Shown: piece after piece, positions 62,151 through 64,000 of the stretch
Layout: every line of letters begins with the position of its first letter
Position numbering within the stretch: position 1 is the first letter of the stretch
DNA from: CAYZWU01 sp964482235
GTDB taxonomy: Bacteria; Planctomycetota; B15-G4; CAYZWU01
NCBI GenBank assembly: GCA_964482235.1
Contig: CAYZWU010000010.1
Coordinates: 62,001-126,000 of the forward strand
Length of the DNA: 64,000 nucleotides
Direction: 5' to 3'
Program-made: the position numbers and the translations under genes
Notes under the pieces: model-generated
Database searches by the model: none
Seen by the model: only the letters and a program-made list of their open reading frames with translations
Told to the model about the DNA's origin: nothing

Positions 62151-63947
62151 ATGTTCAGGAATGGACTGCTCGTTATTTCAATGGTCTGCTCGGCTGCTGC
62201 TCTTCTCCTGTTCTTCCCGGGCAGCGATGCCCGGGCCCAGAACGTACGCGACGGCGTCCGCGTCGACATCAACACGACCGATACGGTCGAGGGCTTTTCC
62301 GTGGCGAGCACGGGCGATCTGAGCGCCGTGGTTTACGATGATCCGACGTCGGGCGGAACGAAGATAGTGAGCATCACCCTGTCCGACGGCCGTGGAATCG
62401 ACTGGTCGCTGCCCGTGCGGATCGACGAGGATCACACGACGAACCAGCGCAAGCTGGTGCAGTCCGATTCGGTTCAGATCATCGGCGACACGATCTACGT
62501 GGCCTGGCAGGACGAGCGGTTCGGCAACAGCGGGGACGTCATCTTCGTCAACATCTCGCGCGACAGGGGAGCCACCTGGGAAGGCGAGACGCAGATCGAC
62601 AAGGGATCCCCCGTCGGGAACAATCCGGTGCGCCTCTGGCGTTTCGTTGCCGTGCCCGGCAGCCCCGACGATTTCATCTACATTCTCATGGCCGTTGACG
62701 GGGGTGGTTACGAGGATCTCTATTTCGCGGCCTCGCACAACGGCGGCCGGAACTTCAGCACCGCTCGACCGGTATCAGCCGCAGGGACGGGGACCTTCGA
62801 CGTCGATTCGATCGCCCTCGGCGCCGACGGCCTCACAGTTCACGCGGCCTGGCAGGACAGCAGGAACGGCATTGGCGACGACGTGTATTACCAGCGAAGC
62901 GGCGACGGCGGCTCCACCTGGTTCGCCGCCGACCAGATTCTCGACGTCTCGGGGCCCGGAGCGGGCAATGCCGACGGGGAGATGGACCTGGTCGTTTTCG
63001 GCAGCTGGGTGGCTGTCGGATGGCTGGAAGACGACGGAGTCTACTTGACCGACGACGTCCACGTGAACATCTCGGGCGATACGGGCTACTTGTGGCTCGG
63101 AGATCGCCTTGTGAGCGACTTCACACCGGGCAACGCGACCGGGGAGTCCATCCGCCTGAGCTTCGGGGATGTTTCGCCCTATCCCACCGTCGTGGCAGCC
63201 TGGGCGGACGACCGGCTCGGATACTCCGAGGTCTTCGTTTCCTCCACCATCGACGCTGGGCAGAACTGGAGCTCCAACACGCAGCTCTCCTTCTTCGAGG
63301 GGGAAGCGCCGCGGATCTCGAAGCCGCACGACGGCGAGACAATGATCCTCACCTGGCTGACGGGAGACTATCCCGATCGTGTGCAGGCCGCCTTCTCGCT
63401 CGACCACGGAATTACGTGGGGGACCGGCTTCGACGTCTCCTCGTCGTACGACAAGGATGTCGACGCCGTGGGTGGCCGATTCAACAGCCTCTATGACAAC
63501 GCGTTCTGCCTCTGGCTTGGAGGCGACTACCCGATCAATCATCTCTATGTGGGGGGGTACAGGCCCCAGACCCTCCTCCCGATCGGGACCTTCAGCGCCG
63601 GGAGCCAGGTCCGGTTCGAGGTCATGAACTGGACCCTCTCGGATCCGGTGTTCGGCGTTCTCATCTCCAGCGGCCCGGGGACGTACCGGCTTCCCTTTGG
63701 CGACAACCGCGAGACCGGATTGTACAACGGCCTCCTGCTCGGCGTCTCCATGGGGCAGATACCGGGGCTGCTGTCCGGGGCCGTTCAATCCGACAGGACC
63801 GGCGCCACGCCCAACTTCACCTTTCCGAACTCCCCGCTCCTCCCGCCCGGCACGATCCTGCACTGCGTGGGTGTGGGATTCGATTCCGGCACACAGCCGC
63901 CGACACCGGGATGGCTCACCGATATCGTCGAAGTCGTGGTGAGGTAA
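62151..63947 (+). CDS. Secreted sialidase-like/BNR-repeat protein
   Basis: 598 residues from ATG 62151 (AGGAG upstream; an in-frame ATG lies 21 nt earlier). Signal peptide ending at ARA-Q. Residues ~30-440 form a BNR-type propeller with repeated SxDxGxTW-like lines: NISRDRGATWEGETQI, AASHNGGRNFSTARP, QRSGDGGSTWFAADQI and SSTIDAGQNWSSNTQL. The catalytic Arg triad of true sialidases cannot be confirmed. The C-terminal ~115 residues resemble the end module of the neighbouring protein in type. Likely an extracellular glycan-binding or glycan-processing protein. Confidence 0.8.
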   Translation: MFRNGLLVISMVCSAAALLLFFPGSDARAQNVRDGVRVDINTTDTVEGFSVASTGDLSAVVYDDPTSGGTKIVSITLSDGRGIDWSLPVRIDEDHTTNQRKLVQSDSVQIIGDTIYVAWQDERFGNSGDVIFVNISRDRGATWEGETQIDKGSPVGNNPVRLWRFVAVPGSPDDFIYILMAVDGGGYEDLYFAASHNGGRNFSTARPVSAAGTGTFDVDSIALGADGLTVHAAWQDSRNGIGDDVYYQRSGDGGSTWFAADQILDVSGPGAGNADGEMDLVVFGSWVAVGWLEDDGVYLTDDVHVNISGDTGYLWLGDRLVSDFTPGNATGESIRLSFGDVSPYPTVVAAWADDRLGYSEVFVSSTIDAGQNWSSNTQLSFFEGEAPRISKPHDGETMILTWLTGDYPDRVQAAFSLDHGITWGTGFDVSSSYDKDVDAVGGRFNSLYDNAFCLWLGGDYPINHLYVGGYRPQTLLPIGTFSAGSQVRFEVMNWTLSDPVFGVLISSGPGTYRLPFGDNRETGLYNGLLLGVSMGQIPGLLSGAVQSDRTGATPNFTFPNSPLLPPGTILHCVGVGFDSGTQPPTPGWLTDIVEVVVR

Positions 63948-64000
63948 GCTGTTGGCCTGAATCGCGAAAAGGCATGCAGTGTCGAAAAGGGTGGGAAGAT

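Overview
The window looks like chromosomal DNA of a high-GC Gram-negative bacterium, most likely Planctomycetota or a close relative. The basis is the gene repertoire: three ECF-type sigma factors, a Ser/Thr kinase fused to a SUMF1-like domain, two GH172/DUF2961 proteins, a lipobox sulfatase, an NxxGxxAF-repeat protein, a VIT-VWA protein, many lipobox proteins, and two secreted proteins ending in a lectin-like C-terminal module I associate with planctomycete exoproteins. No 16S rRNA or other marker is present, so the phylum is an inference. I found no rRNA, tRNA, CRISPR array, integrase or transposase.

Left part (1-9.4 kb, all minus strand): a truncated GNAT acyltransferase, two paralogous lipoproteins, a BaiN/HI0933-type flavoprotein overlapping a ceramidase-family membrane protein, a secreted triple YHS/TRASH-like Cys-rich protein with its own terminator, and an NtrC-type two-component pair. 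From 9.5 to 12.1 kb lies a compact three-gene cassette (PD-(D/E)XK-like nuclease, Fic protein, HIT protein) whose base composition looks lower in GC than its surroundings. A 167-bp MITE-like element lies beside it; a second, inverted copy sits 13 kb away at 25.4 kb.

Middle (12.7-30.1 kb): a signalling operon (degenerate histidine kinase, ECF sigma factor, Cys-rich PAS protein); a DUF362 ferredoxin protein; then GH172, FAH-family, methyltransferase and small lipoprotein genes; then a six-gene overlapping operon (GH172, rhomboid, truncated gingipain-like protein, sulfatase, MtfA-type peptidase, DUF1648 protein); then a beta-helix protein, endonuclease III and a POT transporter.

Right part (30.3-64 kb) is dominated by envelope and exported proteins. 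It holds an ECF sigma / membrane protein / nine-repeat helical protein operon, a subtilisin, three lipoproteins including a tandem FlgO/CsgG-like one, a PurF-like enzyme without the catalytic Cys, and four type IV prepilin-like proteins. An ECF sigma factor is divergent from a TraT-like lipoprotein, which is followed by a divergent subtilase, the kinase-SUMF1 protein and the NxxGxxAF protein. Then come a hydrolase, CYTH, VOC and radical SAM genes, the VIT-VWA protein, a small winged-helix regulator with a dyad over its promoter, a six-bladed Ca-loop propeller and a sialidase-like beta-propeller.

Regulation is visible as short intergenic gaps, at least seven ATGA start/stop overlaps, six intrinsic terminators and several dyads in front of operons. 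The strongest candidate for an undescribed system is the nuclease-Fic-HIT cassette. The sigma/helical-repeat operon and the ECF-TraT-subtilase-kinase surface cluster come next.
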